A stretch of DNA of 64,000 bases from Bariatricus massiliensis (GTDB taxonomy: Bacteria; Bacillota; Clostridia; Lachnospirales; Lachnospiraceae), in contig NZ_LT574838.1 of NCBI RefSeq assembly GCF_900086725.1, positions 1,065,617 to 1,129,616 of the forward strand, in the 5' to 3' direction. Each line of letters begins with the position of its first letter. Positions within the stretch are counted from its first letter, which is position 1. The translations under genes were made by a program, and so were the position numbers. The notes below the pieces were generated by a model. It saw only the letters and a program-made list of their open reading frames with translations. It had not been told where the DNA came from and did no database searches. Positions 52,255-60,420 of this stretch are shown here, in pieces.

Positions 52255-53547
52255 TTACTTTTTAAAAATAGTCTGCTTATCAATCTCTGTCTGTAACGCC
52301 AAAAGAGCAGTCTCCACCAGCTCCCGCCTCACCTCTTTCTCTTCTTCCTTGCTTACCTCCGGATTTCCCGTGACATGCGGTATGGATATCCCCGGAACGA
52401 TACGATTCGCCCCTACTGACTGTGAGATAGGCGTCACGGTACAGATATGAACCGCCGGAATCTTCTGCGCCTCCAGTTCTTTTACAATCGTTGCCCCGCA
52501 ACGTGTACAGGTGCCTCATGTAGATGTCAGAATGACGCCATCCACCTTATCTTTAATCTCCCCGGCAATAGCTTTACCGAACTTAGACGCCCTACTCGTA
52601 GGCATGGCTGTCCCGGTGGTCACATAGACCTTATCGTAAAGATGTCCGAATACACCTTCCTCCTCCATCTCCTTCATCACATCCGCCGGCAGCACTCTTC
52701 TTCCGTCGTCGTTGACATATACGGGATCGTACCCGCCATGGCATGTCTCAGAATTTGGCAGGGTGTAGCCTCCATACTCCTCAAAGTCATGTGTAACGTA
52801 TTTCATGGCAGCTGACGCTTCCAGATGATCCGGGTTGCCCTTTGGAACCAAACCACCTGTAGTAATCATTGCAATGGTAGCGTGCCTCATATCTTTAATC
52901 GCAGGACTTGGCTCCACCTTTTCGAATTTTGGCATAGGCAGCTCGGTGCGGTAAGGACGTCCGGCGATTTTATCAAGCAGCATCTGTACACCTCTCTCTG
53001 CTCCTGTACGGTCTGACACAAAAACTTTGCGGATTCCCCGCTGTATGTATCCGTCCTTCTCCGGCTCATCTATCGTCTCCCCATCTGACATACGTCTTAT
53101 GAGTCCACCCAGCTTTCCTACGGCTTCTTTCATTCCGCGGGCCGAATCCCCACAGGGGATGATATACGCATATCTCCGGTACATCAGAACGCCTGGATTA
53201 TCCGGGTGCATGGCGCTTACGGCCGGTATGCCCATCTCATAAGCCGCCTTACAGGCAGCACCGCAGGCCACACCGTATCTGCCGGCCATAAATGCCGGGC
53301 CTGCCACAAGAAGCTCAGCGTCATACTCTTTCAATATCCGTTTCATTTGCTCCGCCGCTTCTTCATGTTCCACAAAAGAATTGTCCCCGCATATTACAGT
53401 GGCAGCTATCTGCGCACAGCCGCCAAGTTCCCCTTGGATTCCAATACCCGGCCCCATAGCTCCTTCTCTCACTTCCAGTGGGTGCCCGGCAGCCTCTTCC
53501 CCTCCTATCTGGCCAAAAAACTGATTGATATAATGTACGATTCTCAT
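52255..53547 (-). CDS. GrdB-family selenoprotein: component B subunit of a glycine/sarcosine/betaine-type reductase
   Basis: 430 residues when the in-frame TGA at 52516-52518 is read as selenocysteine (residue 344). The context TST-Sec-GTCTRCG is the active site of GrdB/GrdF/GrdH proteins, and the frame continues with the family's normal C-terminus (HICTVTPISQSVGANRI, then VPGISIPHVTGNPE). A stem-loop fitting a bacterial SECIS lies 12 nt past the TGA. The subunit binds the amino-acid substrate and makes a Se-carboxymethyl intermediate for GrdA. ATG 53547 has GAGGTGGAG upstream. Which substrate it serves cannot be read from sequence, so no letter is given. Confidence 0.92.
52489..52518 (-). 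promoter_or_regulatory. Selenocysteine codon and SECIS-like hairpin
   Basis: On the minus strand TGA (52516-52518) is followed after 12 nt by CGTTGC-GGG-GCAACG (52489-52503), a perfect 6-bp stem with a G-rich loop 19-21 nt past the codon. This agrees with the known bacterial SECIS rule of a short apical loop with G in its first positions about 16-37 nt downstream. Confidence 0.85.
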
Positions 53548-53563
53548 CTCTCCACCTCGTTTC

Positions 53564-54826
53564 TTAATAAACCTTGGATGTCAGTTTCGTCATTCCCATG
53601 CCATTGTGCATGCTCATAATACTGGATACAGTCACGTAAAGACTTCCGTCTGGCAGTATGCTTTCGTCCGAGCCTCCCGCCAATACCTTGATCTGCTCTT
53701 CATGGCCAATTACGCGCTCCATCTTAGGAAGCAGAAGTTTCTCAATTCTGCTGCCCACATTCACCACGGCATCTGCTTCTGGCGTAGTGTCGGTGATAGC
53801 CTCCTCTTCTCCGATTGCCCCCACAATCAGAACCGTCCGTATCTCCCGCTGCTCTGCCATTCTGCAGATCATCATTAAATCTGCCTCCGGATTGCCGCCG
53901 CCCTCCTCCGGAAGGAGCAGGCCATCCGCTTTAATAGTAGAAGCTATATTGACCGCCGCCATGCAGCACCTCTTTTTATCTGCCAGCCCCGGGCAAGAAG
54001 GAGTGAAAATGACCCCTGCAAATTCCAGCTCTTTGCCATGCTTTTTATAGAGTTCTTTTATGAGTGGATTATTCTGGTGATCGTAAGTTGTATATTTGTT
54101 CGACGCAACGACACAATTGCCGCTTACGATAGCTCCGTCAAGTATTTCATTAGGATGGAGAAGCGTTGGATGAAGCCGTTTTGCGTCAATCCCATAGAGA
54201 TAATTATCGTGGAGAAGCCCCTGCGCCATGGCAAGGAAGACCACTGCGACCCGGGGAAGCTCCTGCGCCGGCTCTGTTAATTCATATTCTTCTGTCTCGT
54301 CTGCCGGTACATCCTTCGCACACTGTGCTAAATACTGCGCCGCCTTAATACCGGCCATTCTGACCGCCGCCTCATGTTCTGCCGGTGTCACTCCCTCTTT
54401 AACTTCTGCCACTATAACAACATTATTAAGTGCTGAATAATAGCAGTACTCTGCCGCAGGCCCGGTCATATCAATGATTCCTTCTTGAAATCCCACGATT
54501 TTCCCTGTAGTAACTACCCCTGCCCCTTTAAGTACCTTGGTAACTCCTTGTCCCACACCTTCACATTCTCCTAGGACACCCGGAAACGCGTCCCCCGCGT
54601 CGCTTACCTTGGCCCGTGGTTCAATTACATCTTTTACCGGAATAATCCTCACCGATTCCCCCGGTCTTGCAAGCTCCAAATCAATAGAAGAAAAAATATC
54701 ATTTGTAAGCTTCCCTAAAAGCTCTTCCTTGCAGATGGTAAGGACACCATTTTGTACATAAGTCCTGTCGCCAAACTTGATATCCTTGATATAAACTAAC
54801 TCTAGCTTTAAGTTCATACCCTTCAT
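53564..54826 (-). CDS. GrdE-family proprotein: component B alpha/beta subunits
   Basis: 420 residues. GNCVVASNKYTTYDH contains the Asn-Cys pair (N237-C238) at which GrdE/GrdG proproteins are cleaved so that the cysteine becomes a carbonyl group that forms a Schiff base with the substrate amine (known for GrdE of Clostridium sticklandii). FTPSCPGLADKKRCCM and PEEGGGNPEADLMM are further family marks. With the selenoprotein 16 bp downstream it makes a complete component B. Neither GrdA nor components C (GrdC, GrdD) nor thioredoxin genes are in the window. Confidence 0.92.
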   Translation of the reverse strand: MKGMNLKLELVYIKDIKFGDRTYVQNGVLTICKEELLGKLTNDIFSSIDLELARPGESVRIIPVKDVIEPRAKVSDAGDAFPGVLGECEGVGQGVTKVLKGAGVVTTGKIVGFQEGIIDMTGPAAEYCYYSALNNVVIVAEVKEGVTPAEHEAAVRMAGIKAAQYLAQCAKDVPADETEEYELTEPAQELPRVAVVFLAMAQGLLHDNYLYGIDAKRLHPTLLHPNEILDGAIVSGNCVVASNKYTTYDHQNNPLIKELYKKHGKELEFAGVIFTPSCPGLADKKRCCMAAVNIASTIKADGLLLPEEGGGNPEADLMMICRMAEQREIRTVLIVGAIGEEEAITDTTPEADAVVNVGSRIEKLLLPKMERVIGHEEQIKVLAGGSDESILPDGSLYVTVSSIMSMHNGMGMTKLTSKVY

Positions 54827-55467
54827 CGTCCTTCCTCCTTTTCACCATAATTGCTCCAAAACTCATCCGCCGTATTGATTAAGTGCAGTACCATATATTT
54901 GCTTGCATCGTCCCCCTCCTTTCTTTCAATGCAGTCAATAATTTTTCTCCATTCGATTATACTTGCACGGCGTCTTGCTTCTGTGACAGACGTCTTAGAT
55001 GTAATGCGCAAGATATTATCCATCATTCCATCCATGATTTTTTCAATAATTTGGTTCTGGGACTTCTCTTTTATCACACGATGGTTGTCCAGTTCACTGT
55101 ACCCATAAACTTCATGACATCCATGCTCCATATTTTCACAGTTCTGCTTCATTCTCAAAATATCTTCTTCCCCAAAATTATTGATATTCCATATCAACAA
55201 TTGCGGCTCCAAAAGCTGCCGCAGCTGGAAGCTGTCTTTAATTTCTTTTGTGTCGATAGCCGCAATATAAGTGCCCGATTTAGCTTTCACATACAGCCAA
55301 TTGTCCTTTTTCAACCGGTCTATGACAATCCGCACTGTAGAACGTGATGTAGAATACGCATCACAGATATCCCTCTCACTTAGTTTCGTATGTTCCTTTA
55401 ATTCTCCCGACATAATCCTGTTCTTAATGTCACGCACAATTACATCTTCCAAATTTTCTACCATCAT
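54823..55467 (-). CDS. GntR-family regulator of the reductase operon
   Basis: 214 residues. Residues 5-70 form the GntR winged helix (KLSERDICDAYSTSRSTVRI), then an FCD-like helical ligand domain (from about 80: FQLRQLLEPQLLIWNINNFG). ATG 55467 is preceded by GGGAGGAAAC. The stop overlaps the start of the GrdE-like gene by 4 bp (ATGA), so regulator and reductase are coupled. Two palindromes matching GntR operators lie upstream. It probably senses the reductase substrate (inference). Confidence 0.9.
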   Translation of the reverse strand: MMVENLEDVIVRDIKNRIMSGELKEHTKLSERDICDAYSTSRSTVRIVIDRLKKDNWLYVKAKSGTYIAAIDTKEIKDSFQLRQLLEPQLLIWNINNFGEEDILRMKQNCENMEHGCHEVYGYSELDNHRVIKEKSQNQIIEKIMDGMMDNILRITSKTSVTEARRRASIIEWRKIIDCIERKEGDDASKYMVLHLINTADEFWSNYGEKEEGR

Positions 55468-55491
55468 AATGTTTCCTCCCAGTTCCTGTAT

Positions 55492-55576
55492 TGGTATACC
55501 AGTTTTTTATCTTTTCATTAAATTTAAGTATATTTATGTCGAATAGTGTCTTTTATATTAAAATCTAGTATACCAG
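55492..55576 (-). promoter_or_regulatory. Two GntR-type operators
   Basis: A perfect palindrome TGGTATACCA (55492-55501) lies 25 bp before the gntR start, and CTAGTATACCAG (55565-55576) is a second copy with one broken pair. Their centres are 74 bp apart, close to seven helical turns, which would permit looping. The T-GTATAC-A core is typical of FadR-group GntR proteins. Confidence 0.75.
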
Positions 55577-55600
55577 TTTCTTTTTATATTTACAATATGA

Positions 55601-56179
55601 TTATGAAAATTTTAAAAAAAATATAGTGTCGGTGGATGTTAATTTCCCTTTTCTCAAGTCTTGCCCGGTATTGATATGAATTCGATCGTTTAAAAGAAGC
55701 ATGTTAAATTCACGCTGTGAAATATTGAGTTTCGTCCGTAAAATAGAAGATATTTTTATCGGCAAAAAATATTGGCTTTGAATCTTTATACTTACCGTCC
55801 TTTCTAAAGAAACGTCTTCCCCAATAACCTGATAGTCAGGTAGCTTTATTTCTGCCCCGTTTTTCTGCAAAAGCGCAATATCCATCGCATACTGCATGAC
55901 TAAGGCTTCATCATTTGCATGAAACCGTTCGAGCAGCGCGGCCCCCAGCCTCTGTGGTGAAATTCGAGAAAATATTCTGCTGTTCCACGTCGTATTACAA
56001 TGGGCACATTTATAAATGAGCCAAATATCCAATGTTTTTTGCTGTGCATTGACGCGAAATTCTCCAGAACAGATATACTCTCTTTTCCTGCCGCACTTTT
56101 TACAGTGCCGCAGTACAGCCGGAGGACCGCTATACTGTATCGTCCAAATGACAAAGTCTTCTTTTTTGCTGATTAGCAT
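55601..56179 (-). CDS. DUF1062 protein with paired CxxC motifs
   Basis: 192 residues. CKKCGRKREYICSG and CAHCNTTWNSR give four metal-binding cysteines near the N-terminus, followed by ALLERFHANDEALVMQYAMD and a C-terminal S4-like segment (TKLNISQREFNMLLLNDRIH). This is the DUF1062 family; the role is unknown. It follows the AraC remnant by 91 bp and may be unrelated to the reductase genes to its left. Confidence 0.82.
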   Translation of the reverse strand: MLISKKEDFVIWTIQYSGPPAVLRHCKKCGRKREYICSGEFRVNAQQKTLDIWLIYKCAHCNTTWNSRIFSRISPQRLGAALLERFHANDEALVMQYAMDIALLQKNGAEIKLPDYQVIGEDVSLERTVSIKIQSQYFLPIKISSILRTKLNISQREFNMLLLNDRIHINTGQDLRKGKLTSTDTIFFLKFS

Positions 56180-56270
56180 AAAAAATGACCTCCTTTCTAT
56201 AATGAAGCATTTTAAAACACTTCTAAATTATAGAAAGGACGTCATCTTTCTGGCTTCTGAATTCTTGCTT

Positions 56271-56957
56271 TTATGATATAGGGATATATAGATCCATAAT
56301 AACGCTGTGGCTGCCGCGGTCAATGTGGCGATAAATATTCAAACCATACCTCCGTGACATATGGTAACCGCTGCCCGGCAGCCAGACACTAAAGATTCCT
56401 TGTATTGTCTCGAAAATGTCTTTGATTTCTCCGTCAAACTGATACACAATCCATTTCCCGCCGCCAATCCACATAACATTGTCCAAATCGCAATCCTGCT
56501 CCACAGTCATGCAAATATCACAAATGCATTGTGGCATATCTGTAATGGCCGGGTCATTAAAAAAGCGCTCTAGCAGAATTGTTTTCTCATTCAAAAAAGC
56601 TTTATATTTATCTAAGAACTGATACCAGTGTTTTTCAATATCCACATAGTTTCCAATAAAACGTTCATATACCACAAAAAGGTCATTAAGCTCTCGAATT
56701 TCTATTTGAGCAGCGTATTCTTCCGCACTTTTAAAGTTGGCAGCACGTTCCGTATCAAAAGGAACCGGCATACTATGAGTTGGTATTGACTGCTTGAACA
56801 TAGTTGGGGAAATATCATGGTGTTTCTTGAATACAGAGCTATAATTTGAAGCGCTGTATCCATAATCTAAACCAATATCTGTAATGGCTCTATCAGGGTT
56901 TAATTTTATATCTATAGCGCTTTGATCAATTCTACAGCGTTTAATAAAAGCATACTT
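56271..56957 (-). pseudogene. AraC-type regulator missing its first HTH helices, with GyrI-like C-terminal domain
   Basis: The frame has no start codon before 56801, but upstream of it reads NPDRAITDIGLDYGYSASNY and FKKHHDISPTMFKQS, the second HTH of an AraC/XylS protein. The rest (56271-56801) is a GyrI-like effector-binding domain. Similarity begins directly at the stop codon of the LacI-type gene and in the same frame, so about 50 N-terminal residues, including the first HTH, have been lost. A shorter protein from ATG 56801 would be an effector domain alone. The gene is probably dead as a regulator. Confidence 0.75.
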
Positions 56958-57995
56958 TTATCGGTTATCAGGCTCATTGGCCGGCCCTTCACCTACACTC
57001 TCTCTTATAATAAGTGCTGGCTGGAACACAATGCACTTTCTCGCCCCAACACCGCTCTCCACCTCTTCGATAAGCTGCTTTACACTTTCCACTCCCATCT
57101 CATAGATAGGCTGCTTCACAGTCGTCAATGGAACATCCAGAATTTCCGAAAAGAAAATATCATCGTAGCCAATTAAAGACATTCCTCTAGGCACAGAGAT
57201 TCCCTTCTTTTTCAGGCCGTTATAGACACCATAAGCAGACATATCATTAAAAGCAAATATGGCGCTTATCTCCTTGCCTTCAAAGAAATCAACCGCACCT
57301 GCCCCGCTCTCCCGGTCATAATTTCCCTCGTAGATAAACTCATCCCGGTAAGAAATCTTATATTCTTCTAATGCTTTTTTATATCCCTTCAAACGTTCCA
57401 TGGAATCTTCCAAGCCACTAGGCCCTGTCACACAGCCGATATTTCGGTGTCCTAGTCCTAGAAGGTATTTCACAGCCGCGTATCCCCCTTGTTTATGATC
57501 CACTATGACCGAACTGCAGTCCGCCTCCTCCAGATACCGGTCAATCATGACAAACGGGATTTTCAGCTTCTTCAGAAGCTGGATACTCTCCTCTGCTTTT
57601 TTCTTATCACTGTCTCTCGCCATACAGAAGAGAATACCGTCCACGCCTTTATCCGCCAGAACTTGTATGTATGACATATCGCGCTCATGTTTATCATTCG
57701 TATTGCACAGAATCAGATTCCAGCCCTGCCTGCGGCAGGAGTCCTCCACACCTTTTGCCAGCGTTGAGAAAAATACATTACTGACATCCGATATAATCAG
57801 GCCGATTGTCTGCGTCCGCTTTTTAACCAACCCTACCGCCAGCTGGTTAGGATGATAATTTAATTTTTCAACGGCTTCTAAAATCTTATTTTTCGTACTC
57901 TTGGGAATCTTATCTGCTTTATTATTTAACACCAGGGATATCGTCGTAACTGAAAAACCTGTGTAATTTGCAATATCCTTAATTGTCGTTCTCAA
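56958..57995 (-). CDS. LacI-family transcriptional regulator
   Basis: 345 residues. The HTH is TIKDIANYTGFSVTTISLVL with hinge helix VEKLNYHPNQLAVGL; residues 60-340 are a periplasmic-binding-like domain (IGLIISDVSNVFFSTLAKGV, DRYLEEADCSSVIVDH, FAFNDMSAYGVYN). The start is a TTG after GAGGGTG. It lies behind the hydrolase operon and past a 440-bp repeat region, and is a fair candidate regulator of that operon (inference). It ends exactly where the AraC remnant begins. Confidence 0.9.
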   Translation of the reverse strand: MRTTIKDIANYTGFSVTTISLVLNNKADKIPKSTKNKILEAVEKLNYHPNQLAVGLVKKRTQTIGLIISDVSNVFFSTLAKGVEDSCRRQGWNLILCNTNDKHERDMSYIQVLADKGVDGILFCMARDSDKKKAEESIQLLKKLKIPFVMIDRYLEEADCSSVIVDHKQGGYAAVKYLLGLGHRNIGCVTGPSGLEDSMERLKGYKKALEEYKISYRDEFIYEGNYDRESGAGAVDFFEGKEISAIFAFNDMSAYGVYNGLKKKGISVPRGMSLIGYDDIFFSEILDVPLTTVKQPIYEMGVESVKQLIEEVESGVGARKCIVFQPALIIRESVGEGPANEPDNR

Positions 57996-58039
57996 CTTTT
58001 CACACCCTCACCAAACTATTATTTTTCTGCGTATATACT

Positions 58040-58485
58040 GGCAGAGCCTCGGTCGCTTCGCTCGCCAAATTACCGGAAGCATGTCCTCTTGAGCTTGCTC
58101 ATCGGAGCTGGCACTTTACTCTTTCGCCGCTTCCGGGCAGAGCCTCGAAAAAGCTCCGCTTTTCCTCGGTCGCTTCGCTCGCCAAATTACCGAACAAGTG
58201 TCCTCTTGAGCTAGCTCATCGGAGCTGGCACTTTACTCTTTCGCTGCTTCCGGGCAGAGCCTCGCAAAAGCTTCGCTTTTCCTCGGTCGCTTCGCTCGCC
58301 AAATTACCGAACAAGTGTCCTCTTGAGCTAGCTCATCGGAGCTGGCACTTTACTCTTTCGCTGCTTCCGGGCAGAGCACCTCGCAAAAGCTTCGCTTTTC
58401 CTCGGTCGCTTCGCTCGCCAAATTACCGAACAAGTGTCCTCTTGAGCTAGCTCATCGGACATTTGTTCGGTAACTTGGCTCTGCC
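58040..58485. repeat. Tandem 117-bp repeats with a terminal palindrome
   Basis: About four units with period 117, 117 and 119 bp, marked by the core CTCGGTCGCTTCGCTCGCC at about 58049, 58166, 58283 and 58402. Each unit also holds GAGCTAGCTC (GAGCTTGCTC in the first) and, between units, an AAAAGCTTCGCTTTT-like hairpin. The last unit is followed by an inverted copy: arms 58418-58439 and 58457-58478 match in 20 of 22 bases. The whole block is bordered by GGCAGAGCC (58040-58048) and its complement (58477-58485). Confidence 0.85.
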
Positions 58486-58495
58486 CTATACGCAC

Positions 58496-58501
58496 ATTAT
58501 A
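58496..58501 (-). promoter_or_regulatory. Likely -10 element of the lacI-type gene
   Basis: On the minus strand GGGTATAATGTGCGTATAG lies at the outer border of the repeat block and closely resembles the TATAATGAGCGCATAG promoters at 18646 and 48333. If used, the transcript would pass through the entire repeat block as a leader of about 490 nt. Confidence 0.45.
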
Positions 58502-58522
58502 CCCTATATTTCCATAATATGG

Positions 58523-59650
58523 TTAAAATAATCGACTTAAGACCGTGATATATTGTAAATATTTTTCGATTTCTACGTATTCGTTTGGCTTGTGTGCCAT
58601 CTCGGGCTGGCCGGGGCCGAAGAGGAGTACTGGGGTGTTGGGTATTCCTTTTGCTAGTATGGACGCGTCGGTGAAGTAGTTGATTCCTGTTCGTTCTTTT
58701 GGCAGTCCTTTCAGCTCTAATTCCCATTGTAATTTTTTTAGCCATGGGTTTGTGCTGTCGATTTCTATGGCTTGTCTGTCGTTTTTTATATGTACTTCTG
58801 CTTTTAGCTGGCCGTCAGTTTCTGCCTTGTATTTGTCAATAATTTCTTGAGTCCATTCGCTGACCATCAGTGTTGTGATGCCGGGAATTACTCTGATATC
58901 CAGCATGAATTCTGCCATATCGGGGGTCATATTGGGGGCGATTCCTCCTTCTGCCATGGTTATCTGGCAGGTGGGCTCTCCTAGAATCTCGTGGTTGTAT
59001 TTTTTCAGGCATTCCTTTAAATCTTGAAAAATACGGATACCATATTCAACTGCATTGACGCCCTGCTCCGGGTATGCTCCGTGGCTGGTTCTACCTTGTA
59101 TTTTTAATTGCAGCCAGATGCAGCCCTTCTGAACTGTGCCGGGGCGCAGTCCGGTTGGTTCTCCGATGAGGAGCAGTGCTGGCTCGCCCAGCATCTGATA
59201 TTCGAGAAGCTGTTTTGCTCCCAGTCCATCCTTTTCTTCATCACACGTACCACAGAAATAAATAGTGTGGGAGGGCACATATCCTTTTTTCTTCATCGTC
59301 CCTAAAACATAGGCCATCGCCGCCAGCCCGCTCTTCATATCGCTGGCGCCTCTGGCGTAAATACAGCCGTTTTTCTTGATTGGCACGGACGGTTCTGTCT
59401 TCCATTCGCCCATCTTACCATAAGGAACCGTATCTAAATGCCCATTCCAGATGACCGTCTCTTTCGACTTTCCCTCCAGAACTCCTATCACGTTGGCTCG
59501 TTTGCTGTCAATTTCCTGTACAACAGCGCTGACTCCGCAGTCTTTCAAAAAATCACGTAGAAATACAGCCAGCGCCCGCTCATCATCTTTCCCATTCACC
59601 GTCGGTATTTTCAGCGTTTCCATCAAAAATGTTTCTGCATCGTATTTCAT
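58523..59650 (-). CDS. M20-family metallopeptidase (ArgE/DapE/CPG2-like), 375 residues
   Basis: Di-zinc motifs: NGHLDTVPYG (H, D), ARGASDMKSGLAA (bridging D), CGTCDEEKDGLGA (catalytic E and ligand E), IGEPTG, and the C-terminal histidine in EMAHKPNEYV. The dimerisation domain starts near TSHGAYPEQG. Such enzymes remove an acyl or amino-acid group from an amide-linked substrate. It is the last gene of the hydrolase operon, 12 bp after the GATase1-like gene. The substrate is unknown. Confidence 0.9.
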   Translation of the reverse strand: MKYDAETFLMETLKIPTVNGKDDERALAVFLRDFLKDCGVSAVVQEIDSKRANVIGVLEGKSKETVIWNGHLDTVPYGKMGEWKTEPSVPIKKNGCIYARGASDMKSGLAAMAYVLGTMKKKGYVPSHTIYFCGTCDEEKDGLGAKQLLEYQMLGEPALLLIGEPTGLRPGTVQKGCIWLQLKIQGRTSHGAYPEQGVNAVEYGIRIFQDLKECLKKYNHEILGEPTCQITMAEGGIAPNMTPDMAEFMLDIRVIPGITTLMVSEWTQEIIDKYKAETDGQLKAEVHIKNDRQAIEIDSTNPWLKKLQWELELKGLPKERTGINYFTDASILAKGIPNTPVLLFGPGQPEMAHKPNEYVEIEKYLQYITVLSRLF

Positions 59651-59662
59651 CTGTCTTTTCCC

Positions 59663-60403
59663 TTAATCAGTAAGCCAGCCAACAATTCCCTGCCAGATCT
59701 GGTTGTAGTTTTCCCACTCGCAAAATTCCGGCGGTGCCCAGTGTGGCGCGCAGTCTGTGGTAAACACAGCGCTCTTTCCTTTTCCGTAGGTTCCGAACGC
59801 GATAAATGGATTGTCTTCTACTGTCGCAGCTACAAACGCTTCCGGTTTCGCAATGGTCTTATTGTAACCGAGAACTTCCGGCCATTCTGTTTTAATTCCT
59901 TTCAACGCCTCGTGTTCTTTTATCGTGACAGGACGCACTCCCTCACAATGCTCCATCCTGTCATCCACAGTCAGGACTTCAACGGGCAGAACCTCCTGCA
60001 CCGCTGTATCATGCCATTTTCCTTTGGCGTCCACGCCTGAGAAGGTCAGATAACCGCCTATCATCAACAGCGCTCCTCCGTCCATGACATAATCTCTAAT
60101 TACTTTTGCACGGTTCGGCATTTTTTCGCTCTTTGTGAAAGTAGGAACCGGAAGCAGCAATGTATTTGCCCCTATGTCTGACAAGATGACACAATCATAT
60201 TCCTTTAATTCTTCTACTGTGAACGGAAATTGTTCTGTGGCCAGATGATTGGGCAGAAAATCCACTTCATATCCGCCTTCTTTCAATGCCGCCACCAGCC
60301 ATTTTTCCCCAGTCTCATATACTGATGTATAAAAACTGTCAAATCCCTTTACATGGGTGGTATAACTCATCCATGATTCTCCGGCTAATAATACTTTCTT
60401 CAT
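59663..60403 (-). CDS. GATase1-like protein (putative glutamine amidotransferase, PF07090 type)
   Basis: 246 residues. KVLLAGESWMSYTTHVKGFD at the start, then YDCVILSDIGANTLLL, DGGALLMIGGYLTFSG and TDCAPHWAPPEF match the GATase1-like family of uncharacterised cytosolic proteins. At the nucleophile elbow (MIGGYLTFSG) tyrosine stands where true class I amidotransferases have cysteine, so glutaminase activity is unlikely. It lies between two hydrolase genes with 12- and 17-bp gaps. Confidence 0.8.
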   Translation of the reverse strand: MKKVLLAGESWMSYTTHVKGFDSFYTSVYETGEKWLVAALKEGGYEVDFLPNHLATEQFPFTVEELKEYDCVILSDIGANTLLLPVPTFTKSEKMPNRAKVIRDYVMDGGALLMIGGYLTFSGVDAKGKWHDTAVQEVLPVEVLTVDDRMEHCEGVRPVTIKEHEALKGIKTEWPEVLGYNKTIAKPEAFVAATVEDNPFIAFGTYGKGKSAVFTTDCAPHWAPPEFCEWENYNQIWQGIVGWLTD

Positions 60404-60420
60404 TTACTTGTACCGCCTTT

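Noticed and set aside
52255..52437. Separate 60-codon gene after the selenoprotein
   Set aside because: Its sequence is the conserved C-terminus of GrdB-family proteins in frame with the TGA codon, so it belongs to the same gene.
57983..58450. 155-codon plus-strand frame through the tandem repeats
   Set aside because: It stays open only because the 117-bp period is a multiple of three. The peptide is the repeat itself, with no start signal or family, and lies on the strand opposite to all neighbours.
58040..58485. Possible CRISPR-like array
   Set aside because: The 117-bp units are contiguous with no unique spacers, and no cas genes are present.
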